This document shows, in pieces, positions 8,222 to 16,898 of a stretch of DNA of 64,000 nt. Both the position numbers and the translations under genes were made by a program. The DNA lies in contig NZ_BOQN01000061.1 in the NCBI RefSeq assembly GCF_018332695.1, forward strand, positions 1-64,000, written 5' to 3'. A model generated the notes under the pieces. It did no database searches, was not told the DNA's origin, and worked only from the letters and a program-made list of their open reading frames with translations. This stretch comes from Paractinoplanes toevensis. Lineage in GTDB: Bacteria > Actinomycetota > Actinomycetes > Mycobacteriales > Micromonosporaceae. The stretch's first letter is position 1. The number at the start of each line of letters is the position of its first letter.

Positions 8222-9469
8222 ATGAGACGTCGCGTCGTCTGGGCACTGGCGTGCCTGGTGGCCGCGTTCGCGGTCGTCGGTGCACTCAAGCCGGCCTATG
8301 CGGCCGCCGGGTGCCGTGCCGACTACACCGTCCCCAGCTCGTGGCCCGGCGGATTCCAGGGGTCGGTCACCGTGACCAACCTCGGTGATCCGCTCAGCAC
8401 GTGGACCCTCGGCTTCACCTTCCCCACCGCCACCCAGAAGGTCACCCAGGGCTGGAACGCCACCTGGACCCAGTCGGGCAGCGCGGTCACCGCCACCAAC
8501 GCCGGCTGGAACGGCTCGGTGGGCACCGGCGGATCGGTCAACGTCGGCTTCACCGGCACGTTCACCGGGACCAACCCGGCGCCGACGACCTTCACCCTCA
8601 ACGGCGTGGCCTGCACCGGGGCGGCGCCGACCAGTACGCCGGCGACCACCACCCCCACCACCACGCCGGCGACCACCACGCCGGCGACCACCGCCCCGAC
8701 GACCGCGCCCACCGGGGACCCCTGGACCCCGCCGTCCTCGCTGGTGCAGCCGCTCGCGGCGGTCTGGTCGCACGAGGAGTCGACCTACAACAACCTGTAC
8801 GGGTTCAAGAACTACGGATGGGACCAGCTGTTCGCCGGTGGCGGCGCCATCAACTACTGCGTGCGGTGGGACTCGACCGCGCACGTCACCGCGGCCCAGC
8901 GGGACGCCGTGGCGGCCGCCCTGCAGCGGCAGTACCAGAAGTGGATGGACCAGATGCTCGACAACGGGTCGGGCTGGAACAACTGGCCGTACAAGCAGGT
9001 GCCGGTCAAGGTCGTCGGCTGGGCGGTGCGCGACCGCGCGCAGCTCGAATGGACCGACACGTCGGTCGACATCTACGTCAACGACATCAATGAGAACGCG
9101 CCGCAGTGCGGCACGCCGTGCGGGCGCTTCTTCCACCAGGACGGCAATTACTCGGGCTGCCCGGGTGGGGCGTCGCACCACTACGACCATTCGCTCTGGC
9201 TCACCGCCGGGTTCAGCGGTGGCGCCGGTGGCGACTGGGGTCAGCGGATCGGCTCCGAGTACTACATGAGCAACCTGACCGCGGACAACATCCACATCCT
9301 GTTGCACGAGATGGGACACACGTACGGCCTGGACGACTTCTACGACTGGGATCCGACTCCCGGCCAGGGATTCATCATGAAGGCGGGCAGCGCCACCAGC
9401 ATCACCGAGTTCGACAAGTGGATGCTGCGCGACTGGTGGCGGCATCTGAAGAGCCGCTACGGCCGCTGA
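8222..9469 (+). CDS. Secreted CBM2 plus zincin-type metalloprotease-like protein
   Basis: A 415-residue exported modular protein. Residues 1-28 are a signal peptide (AYA cleavage region). Residues 29 to about 135 are a family 2 carbohydrate-binding module with its typical paired cysteines and exposed tryptophans (SWPGGFQGSVTVTN, GWNATWTQSG). A Thr/Pro linker follows (about 138-167). The C-terminal part (about 170-415) contains HEMGHTYGLDD at 362-372, a HExxHxxGxxD metzincin-like zinc site, and several cysteines likely in disulfides. An ATG at 8222 with GAGGA upstream is a good start. A cellulose- or chitin-bound protease is the simplest reading; the catalytic domain is not a family I can name. 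Confidence 0.75.
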   Translation: MRRRVVWALACLVAAFAVVGALKPAYAAAGCRADYTVPSSWPGGFQGSVTVTNLGDPLSTWTLGFTFPTATQKVTQGWNATWTQSGSAVTATNAGWNGSVGTGGSVNVGFTGTFTGTNPAPTTFTLNGVACTGAAPTSTPATTTPTTTPATTTPATTAPTTAPTGDPWTPPSSLVQPLAAVWSHEESTYNNLYGFKNYGWDQLFAGGGAINYCVRWDSTAHVTAAQRDAVAAALQRQYQKWMDQMLDNGSGWNNWPYKQVPVKVVGWAVRDRAQLEWTDTSVDIYVNDINENAPQCGTPCGRFFHQDGNYSGCPGGASHHYDHSLWLTAGFSGGAGGDWGQRIGSEYYMSNLTADNIHILLHEMGHTYGLDDFYDWDPTPGQGFIMKAGSATSITEFDKWMLRDWWRHLKSRYGR

Positions 9470-9488
9470 GACGGCGTCGGGCGGGACG

Positions 9489-10025
9489 TCACGCGGCCGC
9501 GGCGGCCGCCGCGGCGTCCCGCTCGATCATGTCGGTGTCGGCCCGGAGCCGCTTCGACTCGAGCTTCTCCGCTCGTCGCATGGCGTCGGCGACCTTCGCA
9601 CCCATGTCGGCCACCGCGACCACGACCAGTCCGGCCTGGCCCGCGTCGAGCCACTCGCCGATCTCCTTGAGGTCGTTCCGGCTCATGCCGGCGGCGGCGT
9701 GCCCGGCCACGGCGCCCAGCACGGCACCACCGCCGGCCGACGCGACGAGCAGCCCGCCACCCAGCGCCGCCAGCGGGAACAGCGCCACCACCAGACCGGT
9801 CGCCAGGCCGGCCCCGGCCCCGAGCACCCCACCGGCCCGGGTCGGGGTCTCGTGCTTGCGCACGATCCGCGCCTTGCCGCTCGGCCGGCGCTCCACGACG
9901 GCCGCGTCGTAGGAGTCGATCAGACCGACCCAGCGGTGCAGGTCCTTCACCACGGCGTAGTCGGCCTCCGCGTCGGCGACATTCCCGTACACCCCGGCAT
10001 AAACCATGAACGTGTCGATCGCCAT
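9489..10025 (-). CDS. DUF1269-type membrane-associated protein
   Basis: A 178-residue protein of the DUF1269 type, of unknown function. The N-terminal part contains the KARIVRKHETPTRAGG segment, followed by a glycine/alanine-rich membrane hairpin (about residues 65-112, two GAGAG-like zippers), then an amphipathic region with NDLKEIGEWLDAGQAGLVVVA and an Ala-rich C-terminus of eight alanines. The ATG start (10023-10025) has an exceptionally G-rich ribosome binding site (GGAGGGGGAGG). It stands alone between convergent and upstream genes. Family members are often stress-associated, but I cannot assign a role. Confidence 0.75.
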   Translation of the reverse strand: MAIDTFMVYAGVYGNVADAEADYAVVKDLHRWVGLIDSYDAAVVERRPSGKARIVRKHETPTRAGGVLGAGAGLATGLVVALFPLAALGGGLLVASAGGGAVLGAVAGHAAAGMSRNDLKEIGEWLDAGQAGLVVVAVADMGAKVADAMRRAEKLESKRLRADTDMIERDAAAAAAAA

Positions 10026-10099
10026 TGCGCCTCCCCCTCCTGATCCGGCCTTCTTTTGATCCGGCCCGCTCAGCCTCGCGCCGGTTCCGGGCGGTCGCC

Positions 10100-11314
10100 T
10101 CATCCGCGATTGATGAGAGCCAAGCCGACCGGGGCCCGCGGGAGGGCGGCCAGCACCAGGAGACCGGCCGAGAGGTACGCGGCGCCCTGCACCGCGATCA
10201 CCGGGACGATCCCGGCCCGGCCCGCCAGGGTGCCGGCCAGCGCGATGCCGACCAGCATGGCGGCCGCCCGGACGGCCATGATCGCGCCGTAGACGCGACC
10301 GCGGTGACTGTCCTCGGTGGCCGTCTGGAAGACCGTGACCAGGCCGGCCACGGTCAGCGCCCCGGGCAGCCCGACCACCACCATGATCACGAAGGCCGGC
10401 CAGACCGTCGTGGTGATCAGTGGATAGAGGAACAGCACCAGGTCGAGCGAGCCGAACACGACGGCGCCACCGCCGAGCAGCAGGCGGGCCGGGACCCGGT
10501 GGCCGACCAGGGTGGCGAGCGCGCCGCCGGCCAGGCCACCGACCGCCTGCACGGCCATGATCGTGCCGTAGGTCTCGGCCCCGCCGTGCAGGACGTCGCG
10601 GACGAACGGCGCCATCAGCGTCATCATGATCGCCTCGCCGACACCGGTGATCAACGCGAAGATCAAGAGCGTCCGCAGCGTACGGGTGGACACGGCCATG
10701 CGCGTACCCGCAAGCCACTCGCTCAGGGTGCGCGGAGCCGCCGCTTTCGCACCCGGCTGATGTGCGCGATAGCGGATCAGCGCAAGCAGCGCCGCGGCCG
10801 CGGCGAACGTCGCCGCGTCGGCGATGGTGATCAGGCGGATGCCGCCGGCGGCCGCCAGAAAACCGCCCGCCGCCGCACCGACCAGCCGGGCCACGTCGCG
10901 CGCCTGTCCGTTCAGGGCGTTCGCGGTGACCAGCCGTTTCTCCTCGACCAGCGACGGGACCAGCGCGGCTTCGGCCGACGCGAAGCAGAGGGCCAGGGCA
11001 CTCTGGGCGGCGGCGACCGCGTAGACCAGCCAGATCCGGCCGGGCTCGGTGATCAGCAGCAACGGCAGCAACGTCACCGCCAGCAGGAGATTGCAGGCGA
11101 TCATCGTGCGGCGCCGGTCCCAGCGATCGGCCGCCACGCCGGCGAAGGAACCCAGGGTGACCTGCGGGATCAGGGTGGCCAGGACCATGCCGGCGCTCGC
11201 CAGCGCGGAACCGGTGAGGGCGTAGACCTGATAGGTCAGGCCGGCGGTGAGGACCCAGTCACCGGTGAACGAGACGAAGTTCGCGGCGAGGAGCAGCCGG
11301 TAATCGCGGCCCAT
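10100..11314 (-). CDS. MFS drug/metabolite efflux transporter
   Basis: A 404-residue major facilitator with about twelve hydrophobic segments. The conserved loop 2-3 motif appears as GVAADRWDRRRT after the second segment. The N-terminus MGRDYRLLLAANFVSFTGDWV is typical of the actinobacterial MFS group related to MdfA/DHA3-type exporters. Its ATG lies one base after the stop of the ArsR-type regulator gene, so the pair is one transcription unit, and expression is probably under that regulator. Direction is most likely efflux; the substrate is unknown. Confidence 0.8.
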   Translation of the reverse strand: MGRDYRLLLAANFVSFTGDWVLTAGLTYQVYALTGSALASAGMVLATLIPQVTLGSFAGVAADRWDRRRTMIACNLLLAVTLLPLLLITEPGRIWLVYAVAAAQSALALCFASAEAALVPSLVEEKRLVTANALNGQARDVARLVGAAAGGFLAAAGGIRLITIADAATFAAAAALLALIRYRAHQPGAKAAAPRTLSEWLAGTRMAVSTRTLRTLLIFALITGVGEAIMMTLMAPFVRDVLHGGAETYGTIMAVQAVGGLAGGALATLVGHRVPARLLLGGGAVVFGSLDLVLFLYPLITTTVWPAFVIMVVVGLPGALTVAGLVTVFQTATEDSHRGRVYGAIMAVRAAAMLVGIALAGTLAGRAGIVPVIAVQGAAYLSAGLLVLAALPRAPVGLALINRG

Positions 11315-11315
11315 G

Positions 11316-11906
11316 TCACGCTCCGCTCTCCGTAGGACGCAGCGGAACGGCGACGAGGGTGACGTCGACCGGGATCGCACCCGGCGGCCGCTTGCTCTTC
11401 TCGCCGAGCGGACGCCGCTCGATCAGCGGGTTGATCAGGGCATACCACGCCTCCTCGAGCTCGGTCATCTCGTCCAGGGTCAGGTAGACCAGGTTTTGCG
11501 AGATGCCGGTGTGCTCGGCCCAGCCCGACTCGGCGTCGGTGCGTCGTTGCTGCCAGTCGGCCAGCTGGGCGGCGGTGCGCTCGAGCAGGTAGTGCTGCAG
11601 CGCATCGATCTCGTCCCAGGCGCCGCCGGCCGGATCGAAGCGGTGCGACGTGTGGGTCACCCGCCACGGGCGCTCGCGGTTGTCGCCGGCCTCGGCCGGT
11701 TCGACATAGCCGTACTTGGCCAGCTGGCGCAGGTGGTGCGAGGCCAGGGCCTGGCTGACGCCGAGCTGGCGGGCGGCCTCGGCGGCGGTGATCGAGCCCT
11801 CGCGACCCACCAGAGCGTGCAGCTTCAGACGCAGGGGGTGGGCCAGGGCACGCAGAGCGAGGGGGTCGCCGATCACTCTGCGTTCGCTGCTCGATTCCAA
11901 AGACAT
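11316..11906 (-). CDS. ArsR-family winged-helix repressor of the MFS gene
   Basis: A 196-residue ArsR/HTH_20-type regulator. The N-terminal winged helix runs through ALAHPLRLKLHAL, AAEAARQLGVSQALASHHLRQLAKYGYVE. The C-terminal half (DEIDALQHYLLERTAAQLADW) is a ligand or dimer domain like those of MFS-linked regulators. No arsenic-type cysteine cluster is present. The annotated ATG is at 11906, but a TTGACA at 11926-11931 (minus strand) would put transcription start close to or inside this codon, so GTG at 11876 (VIGDPLALRAL) is a real alternative. A 14-bp perfect palindrome overlaps the -35 element, suggesting autoregulation. Confidence 0.8.
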   Translation of the reverse strand: MSLESSSERRVIGDPLALRALAHPLRLKLHALVGREGSITAAEAARQLGVSQALASHHLRQLAKYGYVEPAEAGDNRERPWRVTHTSHRFDPAGGAWDEIDALQHYLLERTAAQLADWQQRRTDAESGWAEHTGISQNLVYLTLDEMTELEEAWYALINPLIERRPLGEKSKRPPGAIPVDVTLVAVPLRPTESGA

Positions 11907-11925
11907 GCTTGGAGTCTTACATGGA

Positions 11926-11942
11926 TGTCAAGCGATCGCTTG
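11926..11942 (-). promoter_or_regulatory. Palindromic operator overlapping a -35 element
   Basis: CAAGCGATCGCTTG (11929-11942) is a perfect 14-bp palindrome. On the minus strand it runs into TTGACA (11931-11926), a consensus -35 box for the ArsR/MFS unit. Its position fits repression by the downstream ArsR-type protein, though binding is inferred. Confidence 0.55.
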
Positions 11943-12081
11943 GAGTATTGGACACGTGCGGGTTAGGCGGATCGGGCAGAACGCACCCCCTTGTGAGGGT
12001 ATTCGCTGGTCAGGTGGCCTTTGGCAGACCAGGATCGAACCTGGCCGCAACGGGGGCGGTCTGGATCGATCGGAGACGAGG

Positions 12082-12522
12082 GTGGCCGAGTACGACGCCG
12101 AACAGTTGAGCGCGGGATTCCGCGCCCGCAACATGCTGGCGGGGTATGTGCGGCGCGGCGGACGACCCAAGGCTGTCGCACCGACGATCCCGCTGCGGGC
12201 GGGCGAGAAGCAGTACGGGTGGTTCCCGGTCACCGTCGATCGTCGCGAGCGGCAGATCGCCGTTATTACGAACCTGCGGTTGATCGCGGGGGAGGAGTTC
12301 GCGCTCTGGCAGTTCACCGGCGTGCGGGCCATTCCGGGGGAGTGGTCGGTGGCGCTGGAGGTGCGCGGACGGGACGTGCCGCTGGTGCTGAGCGGGCCGT
12401 GGGTGCCGTGGATGAGCGTGGTGATCTGCGCGGAGCTGTACGGCACGGCGTGGCCGCCGGGACCGGCGCCGGCCCCACGACGGCGGCAGGTCGCGGCTTG
12501 CGCGGGTCGCCGAAACGGCTGA
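12082..12522 (+). CDS. Small protein with PH-like domain, partner candidate of the Roco-TIR gene
   Basis: A 146-residue protein I do not recognise by name. The stretch from about residue 50 to 118 (ITNLRLIAGEEFALWQF, a VALEVRG strand, PLVLSGPWVPWMSVVI) looks like a small beta-barrel of the bacterial PH/GRAM-like type, ending in a short amphipathic helix. The C-terminus is Pro/Arg-rich. GTG at 12082 (VAEYDAEQL) is the most likely start; upstream the same frame stays open but overlaps the ArsR promoter. The gene ends 36 bases before the LRR-Roc-COR-TIR gene, in the same direction, so the two are probably co-transcribed. Function unknown. Confidence 0.55.
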   Translation: MAEYDAEQLSAGFRARNMLAGYVRRGGRPKAVAPTIPLRAGEKQYGWFPVTVDRRERQIAVITNLRLIAGEEFALWQFTGVRAIPGEWSVALEVRGRDVPLVLSGPWVPWMSVVICAELYGTAWPPGPAPAPRRRQVAACAGRRNG

Positions 12523-12558
12523 TGTTCCTCCGAATGGGACTGTGGCTAACGTCGGTCC

Positions 12559-15462
12559 GTGGCGACGGATCAGGAGAAGGTGCTGCGGTCACTCGAAGGC
12601 CGACTCATCGCTCTGGGGGTTACGGACGCCCACCGGATCATCTCGAGGGCGCGTGATGGCACACTGATCCTTGCGCACCGGGGGGTATCGGAGATTCCGG
12701 ATGAGGTCTTCGAACTGACGGACCTTCAGGCGCTCGGCCTCGGTTCAGAAATAGATGAGATTCCGGATCGGATTGCGCGTCTGCAGAATCTCCGGCAGTT
12801 GGTCTCGATTTCGGGGCTGAGTGTCAGCCCGCAGATCGGGAAACTGGCGAAGCTTGAAAGGCTGTCGTTGGCCGGCGGTAAAATCGAGCTACCCGAAGAA
12901 ATCGGAGAACTGCGATCTCTGCGGCGCCTGATCATCACGCGTCATAACCTGCCGGCTATCCCGAGTTGGGTGTTCCAGCTCCATGGCCTCAAGAGGCTGG
13001 AGCTAAGGCATGATAAACTGAAATCGGTATCCGGAAGCTGGTTCCGTCTGCTCGAACTGGAATATCTCGACCTTTCCGGAAATCTGCTGCGCGATGTTCC
13101 GGGTAGCCTCGGGAGCCTGTCGCGCCTGCGGGTGATAAACCTTTCCGGAAATCGGTTGGCCGATTTGCCGACGGAGTTGGCGGAACTCTTATGCCTAGAA
13201 ATTGCCTACCTGGGCTTCAACAATTTTGAAACGCTACCCAGCGTCGTTACGCGATGGTCATCCCTCCGTTCTCTGGATTTGAACTCTGATCCGAAAATTC
13301 GCGTTGAAGGCCTGGATGGAGGGGTGCGGCTCATCAAACAAGGGTCGGATCTCCGCACAGCGCCGACGTCCGGTCTTGCCTCATTGCCACGCGATCTTGT
13401 TGGTTTGTCCAACCTGCGAGAGTTGATATTGCATGGTAATCCTCGTCTCCAGCTGCCGGCCGAGTTGCTGGGTGAAGCGGGAGAAGTGCCAGGAATTGTC
13501 TGGGACAAGTCCGTCGGCGAGATCCTAGAATATTATTTTCGCAGTCTGGACGAGGCACGTCCGCTTAACGAGGCGAAACTTGTTCTCGTCGGCTGGGGTG
13601 GTGTAGGGAAGACATCCCTGGTCAAGCGTCTTATTTATGATCAATTTCAGGAGAGAGAGACTCGCACGGAGGGCATCGAAGTCTCCTCGTGGCAGGTCAA
13701 CCTGATTGACGATGAAATTGTCCGGTTGAATGTCTGGGACTTCGGTGGGCAGGAGATCATGCATGCCACCCATCAATTCTTCCTGACCAATCGGGCGCTC
13801 TACGTTTTGGTCCTCACCGGACGCTCCGGCAGCGCGGACACCGACGCCGACTACTGGTTGCGGGTGATTGCCAACTTCGCGACCGGCTCGCCGATCATCA
13901 TTGTTCTCAACCAGATCGATCTCGATCCGTTCGAGCTGGACGAGGCCGGTCTGCATCGCCGCTTTCCAGAGATCAAGGCCTTTGTCCGCACCGACTGCGC
14001 AACTCCTCGCGGTCTTGACGACCTGCGTGCGGAGATCCGCCGACAGACCTCGAACTTGCCGGACCTGCGGGCCAGCTTCCCGGCTGCCTGGTTCGCCATC
14101 AAGGACCGGCTCGCCTCGATGGGTGAGAAGTACCTGACTTTCGAGGCCTACCGCCGGGTCTGTGCCGAGTTGGGGGAGACCGAAGCGCAGGCGCAGGAGC
14201 GTCTGGCCGCGTTCCTGCATCTGCTCGGTATCGCACTCAACTACCGGGACGACCCTCGCCTGCGCGACACACACGTGCTCAACCCGCACTGGGTAACCGA
14301 GGGCATCTACGCGATTCTCAACTCGCAGCGGGTGGCTGACCAGCGCGGCGAGGTGGCCACCACCGAGTTGGCCGAGATCCTCGACCCGGTCGACTACCCG
14401 GCCGAGCGGCACGTTTTCCTGCTTGACCTGATGCGCAAGTTTGAGCTGTGCTTCCCGTTCGCCGACCAGGACGACCGGTATCTGATCGCCGACCTGCTGC
14501 CCAAGCAGCAACCCACGGCGGCGGACGATTACGCCGACGGCCTCCGCTTCGAGTACCGGTATCCCGTACTCCCGGAAGGGCTCCTTCCGCGCTTCATCGT
14601 GCGGACCCATGTCCTGTCGATGCTGCGCTGGCGCAGCGGTTGTGTGCTGAGCTGGGAAGGCAATCACGCCCTGGTGCGGGCGGACACCGGTGATCGTTGT
14701 GTGCGGATCTGGGTGAGCGGCCCGGCTGAGGGACGCCGCCGGCTGCTGGCCGTTGTGCGCTCGGACCTCGACCACATCCATCAGGGCTACAAGTTCAAGG
14801 TGGAGGCCTGGGTGCCGGTGCCCGGCCTGCCCGGTCTCGCCATTCAGTACAAGGAGCTGCTGGCGGCCGAGCGAGCCGGCATGGGCGTGTTGCCGAAGTT
14901 CGTCAACGACGAGATGCAGAACGTGCACGTCAGCGAGTTGCTGCACGGCGTGGACGTGCCGAAGGTGCCGGCGCAGCGTTCGCCGGCGGGCGGCGGTCGC
15001 CCGGCGCGGATCTTCATCAGCTACAGCCATCAGGACGAGCGGCACAAGGATGCGCTGGCCACCCACCTCAAGCTGCTGCAGCGGGAAGGGCTGGTCGATA
15101 TCTGGCACGACCGCCGCATCGCGCCCGGCGCGGACTGGGCAACTGAGATCGATGGCGCTCTGCGCAATGCTGACATCGCGCTCTTTCTGGTCAGCTCCGA
15201 CTTTCTCGCCTCGGATTACTGCCAAGGGATCGAGGTGGCTGAGGCGTTGCGGCGGCGGGCGGTCGGAGAGCTGCACGTCGTACCCATTGTCGTGCGTGAG
15301 TCGAACTGGGGCGCGTCACCACTCGCCGGCCTTCAGGCCGTGCCTTCCGATGCTCGGGCGATCGCCTCGATGCGGAACCGGGACAAGGGCTGGCGGGAGG
15401 TCAGTCAGAAGATCGAGGCGCTGGCTCGTGAACAGCTTGAAAAAAGCCGGTCAGGCCCGTAG
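12559..15462 (+). CDS. LRR-Roc-COR-TIR protein (bacterial Roco/NLR-like)
   Basis: A 967-residue four-part protein. Residues about 60-330 hold leucine-rich repeats (for example LEYLDLSGNLLRDVPGSLGSL, 23-residue periodicity). Residues about 335-510 are a Roc GTPase: P-loop G345-W-G-G-V-G-K-T352, G3 motif D394-FGGQE, G4 motif N451-QID. A COR region follows (about 515-800). The C-terminus (about 815-960) is a TIR_2 domain beginning RIFISYSHQD, with SDYCQGIE placing the putative NADase glutamate at E892. No signal peptide or membrane segment, so cytosolic. The plan is sensor-switch-effector, as in NLR/STAND immune proteins. The first half is much less GC-rich than the surroundings, suggesting horizontal origin. 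GTG start at 12559. Defence function is inferred. Confidence 0.85.
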   Translation: MATDQEKVLRSLEGRLIALGVTDAHRIISRARDGTLILAHRGVSEIPDEVFELTDLQALGLGSEIDEIPDRIARLQNLRQLVSISGLSVSPQIGKLAKLERLSLAGGKIELPEEIGELRSLRRLIITRHNLPAIPSWVFQLHGLKRLELRHDKLKSVSGSWFRLLELEYLDLSGNLLRDVPGSLGSLSRLRVINLSGNRLADLPTELAELLCLEIAYLGFNNFETLPSVVTRWSSLRSLDLNSDPKIRVEGLDGGVRLIKQGSDLRTAPTSGLASLPRDLVGLSNLRELILHGNPRLQLPAELLGEAGEVPGIVWDKSVGEILEYYFRSLDEARPLNEAKLVLVGWGGVGKTSLVKRLIYDQFQERETRTEGIEVSSWQVNLIDDEIVRLNVWDFGGQEIMHATHQFFLTNRALYVLVLTGRSGSADTDADYWLRVIANFATGSPIIIVLNQIDLDPFELDEAGLHRRFPEIKAFVRTDCATPRGLDDLRAEIRRQTSNLPDLRASFPAAWFAIKDRLASMGEKYLTFEAYRRVCAELGETEAQAQERLAAFLHLLGIALNYRDDPRLRDTHVLNPHWVTEGIYAILNSQRVADQRGEVATTELAEILDPVDYPAERHVFLLDLMRKFELCFPFADQDDRYLIADLLPKQQPTAADDYADGLRFEYRYPVLPEGLLPRFIVRTHVLSMLRWRSGCVLSWEGNHALVRADTGDRCVRIWVSGPAEGRRRLLAVVRSDLDHIHQGYKFKVEAWVPVPGLPGLAIQYKELLAAERAGMGVLPKFVNDEMQNVHVSELLHGVDVPKVPAQRSPAGGGRPARIFISYSHQDERHKDALATHLKLLQREGLVDIWHDRRIAPGADWATEIDGALRNADIALFLVSSDFLASDYCQGIEVAEALRRRAVGELHVVPIVVRESNWGASPLAGLQAVPSDARAIASMRNRDKGWREVSQKIEALAREQLEKSRSGP

Positions 15463-15494
15463 ACCGCGCCGCTTCGCGCTGCGACGCTTGCCAT

Positions 15495-16898
15495 GTGTAT
15501 GACTATGACCTGTTGGTCTTGGGCTCTGGGCCCAGTGGGCAGAAAGCCGCTATCGCCGCGTCGAAGTTGGGGCGCCGGGTCGGCATTGTGGATCGCCGGG
15601 ACATGATCGGCGGGGTCTGCATCAACACCGGGACCGTGCCGTCCAAGACGCTGCGGGAGGCCGTGCTCTATCTGACCGGGCTCAGCCAGCGTGATCTTTA
15701 CGGGTCCAGTTATCGGGTCAAGGAAGACATCACGGTCAGCGACCTCGCGGCTCGCACCCAGCATGTGATCGCCCGGCAGACCGATGTCATCCGCAACCAG
15801 CTTGCCCGCAACCACATCGTGATGCTGACCGGCACGGCCCGGTTCGCCGATGCGCACTCGCTGTGGGTGGACGGTGGGGACGGCCGGGACAACAAGGTCA
15901 CCGCTGACAAGGTCATTATTGCGGCGGGGACGCGGCCGGCTCGGCCGGACAGTGTGGACTTCGACGACCGTACGATCGTCGACTCCGATGGGGTGATCAA
16001 CCTCGAAGCGGTGCCGCGCAGCATGGTGGTGGTCGGTGCCGGCGTGATCGGCATGGAGTACGCGTCGATGTTCGCCGCTCTCGGCACCAAGGTCACCGTG
16101 GTCGAGCGGCGCGAGAAGATGCTCGACTTCTGTGATGACGAGATCATCGAGTCGCTGAAGTACCACCTGCGGGACCTGAGCGTGACGTTCCGGTTCGGCG
16201 AGGAGGTGGCCGCCGTCGAGAGGCACTCGACCGCGGCGCTGTGCATCCTCAAGAGCGGCAAGAAGATCGTCGCCGACACGGTGATGTACTCGGCCGGCCG
16301 CCAGGGTCAGACCGACGACCTCAACCTCGACGCGGCGGGGCTGACCGCCGACCGGCGCGGACGGATCGAGGTCGACGCCAACTACCGCACCGCGGTGGAG
16401 AACATCTACGCGGTCGGCGACGTGATCGGCTTCCCGGCGCTCGCCTCCACCTCGATGGAGCAGGGCCGCCTGGCCGCGCACCACGCCTGCGGTGAGCCGG
16501 CCCGCGAGATGCACACCCTGCAGCCGATCGGCATCTACACGATCCCCGAGATCAGCTTCGTGGGTAAGACCGAGGACGAGCTGACCGACTCGGCGACGCC
16601 GTTCGAGGTGGGCATCGCCCGCTACCGCGAGCTCGCCCGCGGCCAGATCGTCGGTGACTCCTACGGCATGCTCAAGCTGCTGGTCGCACCGGAGGACGGC
16701 AAGCTGCTCGGGGTGCACGTCTTCGGGACCGGCGCCACCGAGATCGTGCACATCGGCCAGGCGGTGATGGGCTGCGGCGGGACGGTGGATTACCTGGTCG
16801 ACACGGTTTTCAACTATCCGACGCTGTCGGAGGCGTACAAGGTGGCCGCCCTCGACGCCTCCAACAAGATCCGCAACATCACCCGCATCGACGGCTAG
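15495..16898 (+). CDS. sthA: Soluble NAD(P)+ transhydrogenase
   Basis: A 467-residue flavoprotein of the pyridine nucleotide-disulfide reductase family that would move hydride between NADPH and NAD+. FAD-binding GSGPSG at the N-terminus, second Rossmann motif GAGVIGMEYASMF, and C-terminal dimer domain are all present. The active-site segment is GGVCINTGTVPSK: only one cysteine is retained where dihydrolipoamide dehydrogenases have two (CxxxxC), which is the mark of SthA. Start is GTG 15495 (VYDYDLLVLG). It follows the Roco gene by 32 bases but differs in composition. Its stop overlaps the convergent L,D-transpeptidase stop within the bases CTAG. Confidence 0.88.
   Translation: MYDYDLLVLGSGPSGQKAAIAASKLGRRVGIVDRRDMIGGVCINTGTVPSKTLREAVLYLTGLSQRDLYGSSYRVKEDITVSDLAARTQHVIARQTDVIRNQLARNHIVMLTGTARFADAHSLWVDGGDGRDNKVTADKVIIAAGTRPARPDSVDFDDRTIVDSDGVINLEAVPRSMVVVGAGVIGMEYASMFAALGTKVTVVERREKMLDFCDDEIIESLKYHLRDLSVTFRFGEEVAAVERHSTAALCILKSGKKIVADTVMYSAGRQGQTDDLNLDAAGLTADRRGRIEVDANYRTAVENIYAVGDVIGFPALASTSMEQGRLAAHHACGEPAREMHTLQPIGIYTIPEISFVGKTEDELTDSATPFEVGIARYRELARGQIVGDSYGMLKLLVAPEDGKLLGVHVFGTGATEIVHIGQAVMGCGGTVDYLVDTVFNYPTLSEAYKVAALDASNKIRNITRIDG

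Noticed and set aside
12022..12050. T-arm-like sequence GGTTCGATCC on the minus strand, resembling a tRNA 3' end
   Set aside because: There is no matching 5' acceptor, D arm or anticodon arm within 75 bases; the loop has six bases. Treated as a chance hairpin.
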